NCBI RefSeq assembly: GCF_009905375.1
Contig: NC_133647.1
Span: 78,172,231-78,236,230, forward strand
DNA from: Apium graveolens
Taxonomy: Eukaryota; Streptophyta; Magnoliopsida; Apiales; Apiaceae
Direction of reading: 5' to 3'
DNA: 64,000 bases
Below, one piece after another: positions 34,205 through 45,590 of this stretch. The translations under genes and the position numbers were made by a program. How positions within the stretch are numbered: position 1 is the stretch's first letter; each line of letters starts with the position of its first letter. The notes beneath the pieces are model-generated. The model was not told where the DNA came from. It saw nothing but the letters and a program-made list of their open reading frames with translations, and made no database searches.

Positions 34205-37200
34205 TGTAATGCCCTCCAAACCCGAGGTATAAGTCTGGGGGTTACTAGCTAATCACCAAACCTGTGCAATCTGAATAACAAATAATAAAGAAATGTATCT
34301 AAACCCCTTTAACACTAACCAGGATCTTTTTAGGTTGAAGTATGAAAACAAGAACCACTAACTACTTTATTACAAACCAAATTCAAAATCTTACAAACTC
34401 TCTTTATTACAAACCATTGTCTAACCAGTTTTTAAACTAATTTCATCTTTTATTTAAATACACACACTAACTATCTACACTCCACATGTTCGGGAAACTC
34501 AAAACTTTCTTCCTGGACTGGGATCAACACCTTGGGTATGAGAGGATCCCGAGGCTTGACCCGCTTCTTTACCACTCGAGTCCTGATGGGTTTCATATTT
34601 TTTCTTAACTGAAAACAATAAGGTGAATAACAATAAAAAGTGGTGAGGCAAAAATTGCTCAACAAGTCTGTAAAATATAAACAGTGTTAAAGTAGTATAA
34701 ATGAATCGATAATTTGGGTATATCTGCAAAGATATAACCCCGCGAGAATAGAAAGAAGACCACTGTTGGCGAATATAAATGAACGAAACTGGACACAAGT
34801 TCGCATATATACCCTGCTGATCAGCCAGGATATAGTTTAGATCTATATCTCACTATATAGATCCAGTCGGGCACCCGGGCACTACGACCCATCTCAAGGA
34901 TCCGGTTATGTCCCGGTCCTTAGGATTAAGTAAACTTAATCCCCAAAAATATCACTATCCAGTCCATGGAGTAGCAACTGGAACAATCAATATGCTTTGA
35001 TATATTCTAATCACCAGAATATATCAATCTATGTGAGTAACAAATGGAATATGAATAAGGAATTTAAAGAAAAGGAGAAATCAAGAATCGAAATGAAATA
35101 TGAATAATAGAATAACAAGTGTGTATCAATTCTTATGAACAAGAATCAAAAGAGTGCAAGCGTGATAAGAATCTAAAGAAATATCACTATTCTGGAATTA
35201 GAATAGGGGAAAAACTTGCCTTCTGCGCGACTCACTTCAAATATGTCACCTTCGTCTATCACCGACTCAACCTGCCTTGCTGGCTTAGCTTCTGTTAGAG
35301 AAATAGACTGGTTTAGTCAATTCGTACTTCAATTGCGTCTTGAACCGACTCCACATCATTCCTATTGTCTACCCATGCGCTTATGACTTACTCGTATATT
35401 ATATATTAACAAGTAAGACTCGATTAACCACATAATACACATAAGCACATAAGCACATAATCATTTTTTATAGTTAAAATAATTTTTAGAATCAAAATCG
35501 ACTCGCTGATCGCTCAACTGATCATTATCTGACTCGTTTCCTATTTTTCAGAATTTATCGGACTCGTCTCTGCACGCGATCCGGCTGATAATTAAACAAA
35601 TAACAAAGTCAGCTAATTTCTAGAAGAAATTAAGTTCAAATATTATTTTTAATGAAATTATTTTATTTTTCGGTGTCAAAGGGCTTTCGTTTCGCTAGAA
35701 TTAGACTAACGGTCTAATTAATATCAATTAAACACAGATAATTCAATTTATTATTAAATATAAATAATCATTACTAATTTTTTAAACCCTAAAATAATTT
35801 TTAAATAATTATTTAAGAAAAATCAGAACTAAAAATGATTTTTCTATAATTTTTGGAATTAAAATCAATTTATTATGATTTATTGAAAATTATTTGATTA
35901 ATTATCAAAATAATTAATCATTTTTAAATAATTAATAAATAATAAATAATTAAGAAAATAATTAAGAAAATAATTAAATCTGATTTTTAGAAAATATTTC
36001 AGAATTCATTTTATATAAATCAATTAATTAAATAATTAATTAATGAATTTATAAAATAAATAAAACTGATTTTTAAAATTAATAAAATAATAAAAAAAAT
36101 CCAGAAACACCTGTCAGAATTCAAACTCTGATAATTTAGGATCAAAGCCGGGTATTTTATATGGGTCAAACAGATCAATTCCGGGTCATGAAGAACATGA
36201 CCGAAATTTTCCCGAAAACCGGCCACCGGAGCAGATTCCGGTGAGCCCATTTCAGGCCAAAAACAACACCGTTGGGTGTGTTTTCCACTCGGTTTTCATT
36301 CCTGGCAACTACAACAATCTATAACCGGCCAAAATAAACCACAAACATCACAGAATCTTCATCTCCGATCACAACCGCCATCAACTCCGACCAAATATCG
36401 AACTTTTGATTCTGTATATGAAACTCGATGATTTATACTGCAAATCAAAGCTAAAAAATAGTATAATCAAACCCCTAACATTACACATACCAAAGATTCA
36501 CAGAAATTACAGAGTTGTGATTTGAAAATCGAATATAAACCCTAATAATCGACTTTGCTATCCAGGTATCGTTTGTTCGATTAAACATCATGACTCGATT
36601 GCAAATAACATCAGGAAGCTATATCAATCATCAAAACATCATAATAACCCTAGAATCAAAAAGCCCTAATTCGAACATAAACCCTAGAAATCGAAAATAA
36701 AAAACGATGCATTAAAACATGAAATTGATGCTAGAAACAGAAAGAACAGTTGAAAACCTTTGATTTGGATACTCGAACTGCTGATTTGATGCTGTATTCA
36801 GTTCAAAATCACCGATTGATTCTTCGACCCGCAACTGTTCTACCTGACCCAGTTTGCAGAGAATTTGTGTATTTTCTGATTTTTAATTACTTAATTAATA
36901 ATAATTAAATAAAAATTAGGCTATTTATAGTAGTAAAATTAATACTCCTAATTAAAATTAAGGCCCTAATTCTACATCTTTTAAAATTAGTAAGCCCCTA
37001 ATTTTATAATTTTTGAGTATTAAAATTTAGTTTATAAATATTTTATACATACAATATATATGCCAAAATTTCCCAAAAATTATGAATAATGCAAAAATAC
37101 AAGGAAATTGTATAAATGAAAGTCCTATAATTTTATAAAAATAAAAATTTGATTTTTGTGGAGTTTTTAACACCCAATGGGGCCCAGAAAAGTCATTTTT

Positions 37201-37523
37201 CGCGAAACGAGAAAATTTATAAAATACCTAGATGTTCATAATAATGCGATGGTAAAAGCCGTTTGATGAAAAATAATGCCCATTATTTTATTTGAAATAT
37301 CTGTTTTAAAATCATGATTTGGGTCGTATAACTTTTGAAATGACAGCTATAAATGCAAAAATAAAGTATCTGAAAAATATCTTAAAAATACCTGGATGAC
37401 ACAAAATGCACGAAACACATAGCAATTAGGGTTTGACAGTTAATTACACATAAATGACACATTAACACACATAATTTATTATAAATATGATATAATACAG
37501 AAGTAAATTTCCCAAACGTTACA
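34205..37523 (-). repeat. 5' LTR of element C (3,319 bp)
   Basis: Minus-strand start TGTAACGTTTGGG at 37523 and end GGAGGGCATTACA at 34205. TATAAATAG lies at 36921-36929 (minus). It lacks the tandem duplication found at the 3' side, confirming that the duplication arose after insertion. Confidence 0.93.
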
Positions 37524-37528
37524 TCGAT

Positions 37529-37795
37529 AAGTCATTCTGGAGTTCTCGAATGACTTCTCTATATGACTTGATCTGTGAGTTGTAGATATCTTGACTTAGA
37601 ACATTTTTCCTAAAACAGATTTATTCAACTCCAAGCTTCTTCATAAATTCTCTGAGACATAATTTTCTTGATCATCTTTCAGAGTTTATTCTTAGGCTTG
37701 AGACTGTTTACAGAAAGACAATCAGTCTCATCTTTGACATTTTTACAGAATCAAGTAATATAGTACAAAATACAAATTTAGATTATCATACAACA
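37529..37795 (-). repeat. Element D 5' LTR, upstream part
   Basis: After the C target duplication the D LTR resumes with related motifs (AAGTCATTCTGGAGTTCTCG). It ends, in transcription sense begins, at TGTTGTATGATAATC, position 37795. The next five bases, AATTG, would be the D target duplication, but its partner is not in the window. Confidence 0.65.
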
Positions 37796-38803
37796 AATTG
37801 TTAGGGTTGTCAATTTGACTTAGACTTGTTATGATACAGACATGTCTTGCACAATAAATTCAAAATTAAAGAAAAATATAGAAAAATACCTATTGATTCT
37901 GCAGTAGTACAAGTCACACAACTTTATAGTACTCTTCACAACCTTCGTTTTGGTTACTCACACATCCAAATCCGAGTTCGCTAACGCTTCCATTTTTAGG
38001 TTTGAATACGAAGAACACTACGAATTCTAGGGTTTTTCTCTGGAAATTATATAATTTTACAGTTTAATTGTGTTTATCTATACAAAATAAAATACGATAA
38101 GGGCTATTTATATTTACGAAATATTGGTACCCCGTTGGATCATATCGGATATAAAAATAAAATACTTAATCGTTAAGTATTAATAAAACTGATCCAATTC
38201 GGTACCGGTTATAGGATAATTATGAAAACCAGGATTTTTGTAAATACAGTCTTGGTCTCAGCACTTTGGTTACACGAATTACGAGAAGATAATATAATTG
38301 ATTAATCAAAATATCTCGTTTCTCGAAATACGGGTTTTATCAATTTATTGAAACGAAAATTGTATCAAAAATTCCACCGGGAACCGCACTGGTAAAACCG
38401 TACTCCGGATCGAAAAAAGTCAAAACACGTAAAACGCTCGGAGTAATCAAATTAGGTTAGAAAGGAGTTTTTTCGAGACTTCCGGGTTATAAAAATGTAA
38501 AAACGGTTGAAGTTGGACGATTCCTGATTATTCAAAATAATTTATAATTAATTTGAAAAATAATTTATTAAATCTATAAATCCTTTATAAAATCATATAA
38601 CAACATATAAATTAATGGACAAATATCAAAATCATCTATACTTTATTTTGGACATATAAAAATTAAAATTCTCAAATTTTATCACATATAAATACCCAAA
38701 CACAGACACCAGTTAACAGATAATTCACCAAAAATTAATATAATAATAACATAATATTTATTTATTAACAAATATAATTACACGTCATATCCCGGATATT
38801 ATA
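37796..38803 (-). repeat. LTR F: upstream part of a diverged Tekay LTR
   Basis: On the minus strand it begins TATAATATCCGGGATATGACG at 38803, a decayed version of TGTAATATCCGGGATAT. It then follows the first 900 bp of LTR A, including TATAAATAG at 38104-38112 (minus) and a diverged GGTCTCAGCACTTTGG block. It stops where element D begins at 37795, so D inserted into this LTR. It is the most diverged Tekay LTR in the window and likely among the oldest. Confidence 0.75.
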
Positions 38804-38819
38804 GAGAGAGAGAGAGAGA
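38803..38819. repeat. (GA)n microsatellite
   Basis: A run of about eight GA units directly abuts the end of LTR F. It is followed by 170 bp of AT-rich DNA up to element G. That DNA belongs with 49774 onward once G is removed. Confidence 0.9.
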
Positions 38820-38991
38820 CGTACGGCCTGGTGAACAGTTGTGTGTGATTTTTAATTTTATAATTTAATCAATTAAAGGTCAGGATTGATCAACAGTTTG
38901 ATATAATGGCTGAGATAATTTATGCAGAAAAGAAATAATATAATTGATATTTTATTATCAATAATATAAAAATCTGAAATATTTTACAATC
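38820..38991. other. AT-rich flank of copia H, left side of element G
   Basis: No gene or complete LTR end is visible. The last five bases, CAATC, are the target duplication of element G. The sequence probably belongs to the 3' non-coding part or LTR of copia element H. Confidence 0.5.
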
Positions 38992-39553
38992 TGATAGGGA
39001 TAAATAAATTATGATAGTATAATTAAATACTGCAAGGTGTGGGCTGCTAGGCCCAATAAAAAGATATATGATACTCAGACCAGAAAGGTTAAGCCTGATG
39101 GACCAGATCAGGCCTAATGAAATAAAGAAGGCCCAAAAGCCCTGATTATTAATTAATTTCGTAATTAATTAATAAGGGAAAAATCAGCTATTGAGAAGAG
39201 TCCCGATAAGGATATAAATCTGTATAGATTAGCCTCAAGGGGACCTAAAAGGATAAGGAATCAGTTTCCTACTATCTAGGACTCCAAAGTCCATTCTAAT
39301 TATGAGACTTGCCCACCAAGTCTCCTATACCAAGTCCAATTCAAGGACTCCCAACATCTATATAAGGGGTCTCACCCCCACCACCAAGAACTACGTTTTT
39401 TTGACTTGATCCTTGGCAATCAGCAAGGTACGTAGGCATCTTGTTAAGGCAGATTGAGTCACGAAACACAAGAGTAGTCAAAATCGAGCCTTGAAGCTCA
39501 CGTTCCTTATTATTAAACACAACAATTATATATATTAGTTTTAATCCATAACA
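38992..39553 (+). repeat. 5' LTR of element G (562 bp)
   Basis: Starts TGATAGGGATAAAT and ends AATCCATAACA, just before the primer site. A TATATAA box lies at 39359-39365. A GGCCC-rich part near 39050-39130 and a palindromic TTAATTAATTTCGTAATTAA near 39150 are shared with the LTR of element I. The minus-strand frame 39341-39610 is incidental. Confidence 0.95.
39359..39365 (+). promoter_or_regulatory. TATA box of element G 5' LTR
   Basis: CTATATAAGGGG is conserved in the G 3' LTR (49574-49580) and in the I LTR (55537-55543), consistent with the core promoter of the genomic RNA. Confidence 0.65.
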
Positions 39554-39573
39554 TTTGGCGCCGTCTGTGGGAA
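39554..39573 (+). promoter_or_regulatory. Primer-binding site of element G
   Basis: TTTGGCGCCGTCTGTGGGAA follows the LTR end directly and is identical in element I. It shares the GGCGCC core of tRNA-Asp-like primer sites, but I do not assign the tRNA firmly. Confidence 0.7.
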
Positions 39574-39588
39574 AGCACAACAACAACC

Positions 39589-41300
39589 ATAGCAAGAATA
39601 CGGAGAACAATTAGAGCTTTAGAGGAAGGAACACCATCAGAGACAACCCAGGTGATTTCGTCAACCGTGGAGGTTCCTCCCCATTCGACTTATGCATCTA
39701 CTCAGGGGGAAGCCCAGATAGGGGCAACTCAACCTCAGCCACAAGGGACAACTCCCCCGACTATTCAAGGTACGAATCCTCAAGTTCAACAAGTACATAT
39801 ACCTGTGAATTCTCGACCCGTCGGGTATGAATATTCAACTATTGTTACTACTAACCCCCCTTATGGGATGCCCCTTCACCCTGAGGTTGGAGGAAGCGGA
39901 TATGCTGGGCGAAGCGAAGCACGAGGGCAGTTGCCCCCCTATATACGAGGTTTGGGTCCTATCCCTGAGGATCGGGAATTTTCTGGTCCTTACACTGAGA
40001 GAGACTCCGAATCTTTAGATGATGAAGTGGCCCCGAGAAGGAGGCGTCCTGGAAAAGAGCCAATGGCCGATGGAAGGCAACGCCCCCAAAGCACCCCAGG
40101 GGCGAATCCCCAAGAAGTGCAGGAAAGGATCAGGGCTCATGAGGCTAAAATCCAAAGGCTGAGGCGTGATTTGGAGGCTCACCAGGCCACCAGACCCCAG
40201 ATACCTCCTAGGGGGAGAAATCCTCCTCCTGTCATAGACCTGGATGGTCCGGTACGAAGAAGGGCTGTTGTCCCAAGAACTGATCCAAGCAATCTCCTTC
40301 CCCTTGGAGATCCTAATGATCCAACTCCACCCTTCACAGAAGAGATAATGAATGCCCATATCTTAAAGAAATTCAAGATGCCCACTATCAAAGCCTATGA
40401 TGGCACGGGAGACCCCGCTAATCATGTTAGGACATTCTCTAATGCACTGCTGCTGTAACCCGTGAATGATGCTATAAAGTGTCGGGCCTTCCCTCAAACC
40501 CTATCGGGTATGGCTCAAAGATGGTACAGTCGCCTGCCCCCAAATTCTATTGGATCGTTCAGAGAATTAAGTCAGGCTTTTATTAAGCAATTCATCAGTG
40601 GAAGAGTCCATGAGAAAAGTTCAGCATCTCTTATGAGTCTTGTGCAGGGAGCTAAGGAATCCTTGAGAGATTACCTGAATCGTTTCACAAAGGAGGCTTT
40701 AAAAGTCCCGGACCTTGATGATAAGGTAGCATGATAGCACTGCAACAAGGAACTAGGGACGAGTTTTTTAAGATGTCTTTGGCCAAACATCCCCCTGAAA
40801 GCATGTTGCAGCTCCAAGAGAGGGCAGGGAAGTATATCAAGGTTGAAGAAAGTATGAGGAAGACCGTAGTAAGTAATGAGCCCACTGGAGGCAAGAAGCG
40901 GAAAGCTGATTTAGAATATATTACAAAGGACAATTATCCTAGAACCGAACAAAACCCTGATTCAACCCCCAAGAAGGGAGGACCTGGGCAAAAGTTCACT
41001 GAATACGCTAAGCTGAATGCTCTTAGAAGTCAAATTTTGATGGAGATTGAGATAGACAGAGATATTCGCTGGCCTAAGCCCTTGAAGGCTGATCCCGGCA
41101 AGCTAGATAAGAGCAAGTATTGCAGGTTTCACAAAGATGTTGGCCATGACACCGATGAGTGTAGGCAATTGAAAGATGAAATTGAGTTTTTGATTCGAAA
41201 AGGAAGATTGAACAAGTACATTGGAGATGGAGGGGACAGAAATAATAATGGAAGGAAGAACTTTGAAGATCGTAGGAGGGACTAAGATGATCAGGGGCGA
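39589..41300 (+). pseudogene. gag: Element G: gag
   Basis: The frame corresponds to element I's gag, but its start codon is ATA (I has ATG at 55762). After a Pro/Gln-rich N-part (QPQPQGTTPPTIQGTNPQVQ) and a basic coiled region (RIRAHEAKIQRLRRDLEAHQ), the capsid-like core reads FKMPTIKAYDGTGDP, CRAFPQTLSGMAQRWYSRLP and FRELSQAFIKQFISG. A zinc knuckle CRFHKDVGHDTDEC lies at about 41120-41163. Breaks: TAA at 40456-40458 (CAA in I), a lost base near 40734, and TAA near 41283 (CAA in I). Gag would build the particle. Confidence 0.93.
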
Positions 41301-42290
41301 AATCCCGAACCCAGAGGGCCGGTTATAAATGCAATTTTTGGAGGACCGCAACGCCCTCGAGGACCTGTGATAAACACGATCTTTGGAGGTCCAACTGCTG
41401 CTGGATTGTCCAAAAATTCCAGAAAGGCATATACTAGGGAGGTTATGCATATTGTTGGAGAAGCCCCTAAGAGGGCCAGGACAGAAGTAACATTGGCTTT
41501 TGATGATTCCGACCTAGAGGGTGTGAAGTTTCCCCATGACGACCCGCTGGTCATAACACCGATAATAGGAAATAGCCCGGTTAAGAGGGTCCTTGTGGAT
41601 AATGGTGCTTCTGTGGATATCTTGCTCCACGACACCTTTCTAAGGATGGGGTATAATGACTCCCAGTTGACACCAACCGACATGCCGATATATGGATTTG
41701 CTGGAGTAGAATGTCCTGTAGAAGGGATAATCAAATTGCCAACCACCATAGGTACGGAACCAAGACAAGCAACGCAGATGCTGGATTTCGTGGTGGTAAA
41801 GGCTAGTTCAACTTATAATGCTATCATGGGGAGAACAGGGATACATGCCTTCAAGGCAGTCCCCTCTTCCTATCATTCAGTGATGAAGTTTCCCACCCGA
41901 AACGGGATTGGAGAAGAGAGAGGAGATCAAAAAATGGCTAGAAGCTGTTATGTGGCCTCTTTGAGAGCAGATGGCGTCGGGGGGCAGGTTCTTCCTATTG
42001 AAGATATGGATGTCCGAGAAAATGACGAGAAGAGAGGAAAGCCAGCAGAAGAATTGGTTTCGGTTCCTTTAAACCCCGAGGATCCTGAAAGGGTGACTTT
42101 CATTGGAGCCACGTTAGAGGAACCCCTTAGAGGAAAGTTAGTGAAATTTTTGCAAGAAAATAGTGATGTATTTGCATGGTCAGCAGCTGATATGCCAAGC
42201 ATAGACCCGGAGTTGATTACTCACAGGTTAAACGTGGATCCAAGTCAGAAGACAGTAAAACAAAAGAAAAGAAATTTTGCCCCAGAAAGA
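41301..42290 (+). pseudogene. Element G: aspartic protease region
   Basis: The open frame 41367-42293 contains VLVDNGASVDILLHDTFLRM at about 41590-41650. The catalytic Asp sits in D-N-G in place of the more common D-S/T-G. PTTIGTEPRQATQMLDFVVV and AFKAVPSSYHSVMKFPTRNG follow. The protease would cleave the polyprotein. The whole frame is open until a TAA at 42291-42293, where element I has CAA. Element I has lost this active-site region by deletion. Confidence 0.85.
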
Positions 42291-43458
42291 TAAGAGGCTA
42301 TAAAACAGGAAGTAGAAAAGCTCTTAGAGGCTGGTTTCATTGAGGAGATCCAATTTCCGGAGTGGTTAGAAAATCCTGTAATGGTGAGGAAGGCTAATGG
42401 AAAGTGGAGGATGTGTATAGACTTTACTGATCTGAATGATGCATGCCCTAAAGACTATTTTCCGCTGCCAAGAATTGATACTTTGATTGATGCCACTGCT
42501 GGACATGAGATGCTGAGTTTCATGGATGGATTTAGTGGATACAACCAGATTAAAATGCATAAGGATGACATTCCAAAGGTATCATTCATCACTGACTTTG
42601 GTGTTTATTGTTATCTTGTTATGGCATTTGGTCTCAAGAATGCAGGAGCCACCTATCAAAGGTTGGTAAACTAAATTTTTAAGGATCTTATTGGTAAGAC
42701 TATGGAAGTCTATGTTGATGACATGTTAGTCAAAAGTCTAGTAAAGAATGATCATATAACCCATTTGAGGGAAGCTTTTGAGGTCCTGAGGTACCACAAG
42801 ATGATGTTGAATCCTACGAAGTTTGCTTTCGGAGTAGGATCTGGAAATTTTTTGGAATTGATGGTCTCAAAGAGGGGAATTGAGGCTAACCCTGATAAAA
42901 TAAAGGGGATCCTGGACATGGAACCACCAAAAACTGTTAAGGATATTCAGAAGCTCACAGGAAGGGTTGCTGCACTAGGGCGGTTCATCTCCAAGTCGGG
43001 AGACAAGTGTTTGTTATTCTTCAAGTCACTAAAGAGCATCAAAGACTTTGTATGGAGTGAGGAAAACCAGAAGGCATTTGAAGAGTTAAAGAAGTATATG
43101 GCCCAGGCCCCATTTGTTGGCCAAGGTGTTGGTTAAAGAGGAACTGAAAGTCCAGAAACCCGTATACTATGTCAGCAAAATTCTGCATTGTGCTGAATTA
43201 AATTATTCAACTATTGAGAAATTTGCTCTAGCCCTAGTAATGGCTTCGAGAAAACTGCATCCTTATTTTCAGGCTCACCAGATTGAGGTGCTAAAAAATC
43301 AGCCCCTGAGAAATATCATTCACAGTCCCAAGGCAAGTGGGAGATTGATTAAGTGGGCAATAGAGCTGGGAGAGTTCGATCTCAAATATAAGCCACGTAC
43401 GACAATAAAAGCCCAGGCACTAGCTGACTTCGTGGTGGAATGTACCATACCCAACTAA
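42291..43458 (+). pseudogene. Element G: reverse transcriptase and first RNase H
   Basis: Motifs in order: KWRMCIDFTDLNDACPKDYF (about 42400), FMDGFSGYNQIKMHKDD, MAFGLKNAGATYQRLVN and YVDDMLVKS (about 42705-42730, catalytic Asp pair). The first RNase H is degenerate (PVYYVSKILH, NQPLRNIIHSPKASGRL), as is usual in Tat elements. A stop sits near 42672. About 59 bp are missing near 43120 relative to element I, removing the start of RNase H. A TAA near 43456 ends the frame. Confidence 0.92.
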
Positions 43459-43529
43459 GAAGTCGGGGGGCAGGAAGATACCATACCTCAAGACAAGGGC
43501 ATCGATAATGGGGACAGAGAGAAGGATGA

Positions 43530-43930
43530 TAAGGAGAAAGAATATTGGGTTCTCTATTTTGATGGAGCATCAAAAACAAATTCCAGTGGAGCAGGGTTGG
43601 TTTTGCAAAGTCCTGATGGGTTCTTAATTGAGTATGCTATGAAGCTAGACTTCCCAACTACAAATAATGAGGCAGAGTATGAAGCCCTGATAGCTGGCCT
43701 TGGTCTAGCTGGGACACTTAGAGTTAAAAACTTAAAGGTCCGTGGAGACTCGAAGCTGATCATATCCCAGGTAAAGGGAGAATTTGAGGCAAGGGATGAT
43801 ACGATGACTAAGTATGTTCGCCTAGTAAGGGTTGTGATGACCCAATTTAATGAATGCCATGTTGAACACATTCCAAGGGAAGAAAATGCTAAAGCAGATG
43901 CGCTATCAAAGTTTGCTTCATCTGAAATAG
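43530..43930 (+). pseudogene. Element G: second RNase H (aRNH) of the Tat lineage
   Basis: YWVLYFDGASKTNSSGAGLV, NNEAEYEALIAGLGLAGTLR, VRGDSKLIISQVKGEFEARD and REENAKADALSKFASSE carry the four acidic RNase H residues (Asp, Glu, Asp, Asp). This extra domain between the first RNase H and integrase is the hallmark of Tat elements and is thought to compensate for the degenerate first domain. The domain itself shows no stop; the TAA at about 43456 lies before it. Confidence 0.92.
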
Positions 43931-43984
43931 AAGAAAGTTCAGGAAGTGTGTACTTCCGTGTTTTGAAAATACGAAGCATAGATG

Positions 43985-45252
43985 TTAAGCTTGTGGCTCC
44001 TATAGGCCTGGGGACATCCTGGATTGATCCTATTAAGGCTCATATTCAAACCGGTTGGTTTCCAAGCGATGCAACTGAAGAACGGAAGTTAATTGTTCGG
44101 GCACTAAGATACTCTTTGATAGATGGTATTCTTTACAAAAGATCCTTCGTGGTTCCCTACTTGAGGTGTCTCAGGCCCGATGAGGTACGCTTGGCTCTTG
44201 AAGAAGTGCATGAAGGTATTTATGAAAAACACTTGGGGGGCAGGGCCTTGGCTCATAAGATAACTCATTTAGGTTTTTATTGGCCAGAAATGATGGCTGA
44301 TGCCAAAGAATATGTGAAGAAATGTAACCGCTGTCAGAAGCATGCACCTGTTGTTAGATAACCCCCCGAGATGCTGACCTCTATCAACTCGCCCATTCCT
44401 TTTGCTATGTGGGGAATGGATATTTTGGGGCCTTTTCCCATGGCCACAGCACAAAGGAAGTTTCTGATTGTAGCCATTGATTATTTCACCAAGTAGATTG
44501 AAGCCAAGCCCTTGGCCAAAATCACAACTAAGCAGGTTGCACAATTCCTGTGGGAAAACATTATGTGCCGATATGGAATTCCCCGTATCCTCGTCACTGA
44601 CAATGGAACATAATTCAACAATGAGGAATTCAAGAAGTATTGTGAAGAAAATGAAATTGAGTTACGATTCACCTCTGTGGCTCACCCGCAAGCCAATGGG
44701 CAAGCAGAGGTAGCAAATCGGATAATCCTGGATGGACTAAAGAAAAGGATCGAGAAGTCAAGAAATAATTAGGTGGATGAAATACTTCCAATATTATGGG
44801 CCTACAGGACTACCTGTAGAGTCACGACAGGAGCAACTCCCTTCATATTGGCATATGGGGCAGAAGCAGTAGTTCCAGTAGAGATATCACATTCCTCTCC
44901 AAGGATTCAGGCTTTCAATGCAGAAGAAAATGAGGAAGGGCAGAGGTTAGCCCTGGATTTAATCGATGAAGTGCGAGATAAAGCACATGCAAAGATAGTA
45001 GAATATCAGAAAAAGGCTTCATTCTACTACAACCTAAGGGTTAAAGAGAGGTTTTTCAAACAAGGTGACCTAGTCTTGAGAAAAATAGAGGCTTCTGGTG
45101 TGGGACAGAAAGGAAAGCTTGCCCCAAATTGGGAAGGTCCGTACAGAGTCAAGAGTGTTCAGGGTAGAGGAACCTACAAGCTGGAGAATATGGATGGTTT
45201 TAAAGTCCCGAGAACCTGGCACGCACAAAACCTGAAGGTTTACTACGTGTAA
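43985..45252 (+). pseudogene. Element G: integrase
   Basis: The zinc region has H-H-C-C in VHEGIYEKHLGGRALAHKIT and KKCNRCQKHAP (about 44200-44350). The catalytic core has Asp in WGMDILGPFP and TDNGT, and Glu in the AEVANRI region (about 44410-44720). It ends RTWHAQNLKVYYV and TAA at 45250-45252, without a chromodomain. Stops at about 44360, 44494, 44611 and 44770 each match a sense codon in element I that differs by one C-to-T or G-to-A change. It would insert the DNA copy into the genome. Confidence 0.93.
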
Positions 45253-45590
45253 GATAGGCGAAGTACGATTCTCACTTGTCATTGTGACAAGTAGGTTTAA
45301 AAGCACCTTGAAGCTTTGCTTGCGTAGGATTTTATATTCCAGTAGAATTTACATTGTCTAGTTATTGTTGATTAGGGTCGAACCCATGCTGTGTAAGGTT
45401 TTGGAAAACCAGACTTCATATTAAAGAGTTTGAAATTATTTCAATCTAAGGATGTTTAAAGTTCAAATGCATATTAAGATTGTAAAGTTAAAATAGAAAG
45501 AGGCAAGAAAAATAACATATGAAATATAACCCCGAAGGGTAACAAGTTTTGATATGAATGAAGTTCAAAAAGAAGATATACAAAAAAAAC
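45253..45590. other. Convergent 3' region between pol and the antisense gene of G
   Basis: These 338 bp hold the 3' ends of two facing genes. A block at 45513-45555 (ATAACCCCGAAGGGTAACAA) is conserved in element I at 61520-61560, at a similar distance beyond the antisense stop codon. It may be part of the antisense 3' UTR or its processing signal; that is inference. Confidence 0.5.

Larger units (their letters stand above)
12560..37523 (-). mobile_element. Element C: Tekay-type Ty3/gypsy retrotransposon, interrupted by element B
   Basis: Both ends are LTRs, and the flanks carry a 5 bp target duplication TCGAT at 12555-12559 and 37524-37528. Transcription order on the minus strand is 5' LTR (37523-34205), primer site (34200-34189), leader ORF (34011-33272), gag to reverse transcriptase (32754-30849), insertion of element B, rest of pol (20831-18205), a duplicated LTR-pol segment, then 3' LTR (15881-12560). 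Without B and one copy of its duplicated site the element is about 14.95 kb; without the internal duplication it would be about 12.7 kb. The two LTRs differ by roughly 5 percent over their first 400 bp, more than the LTRs of B, as expected for the older host element. Confidence 0.93.

Noticed and set aside
38803..38819. (GA)n run as a GAGA-type promoter element
   Set aside because: It abuts the decayed end of LTR F with no gene downstream on either strand; a simple microsatellite is enough.
39652..39652. Start of G gag at 39652
   Set aside because: Comparison with element I places the real start at 39589, now ATA. The later start is an artefact of the lost ATG.
40015..40359. Minus-strand frames opposite the gag of G and I (40015-40359, 56008-56532)
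   Set aside because: Long only because gag has biased codon use on the other strand. No splice signals, promoter or domain, unlike the true antisense gene after pol.
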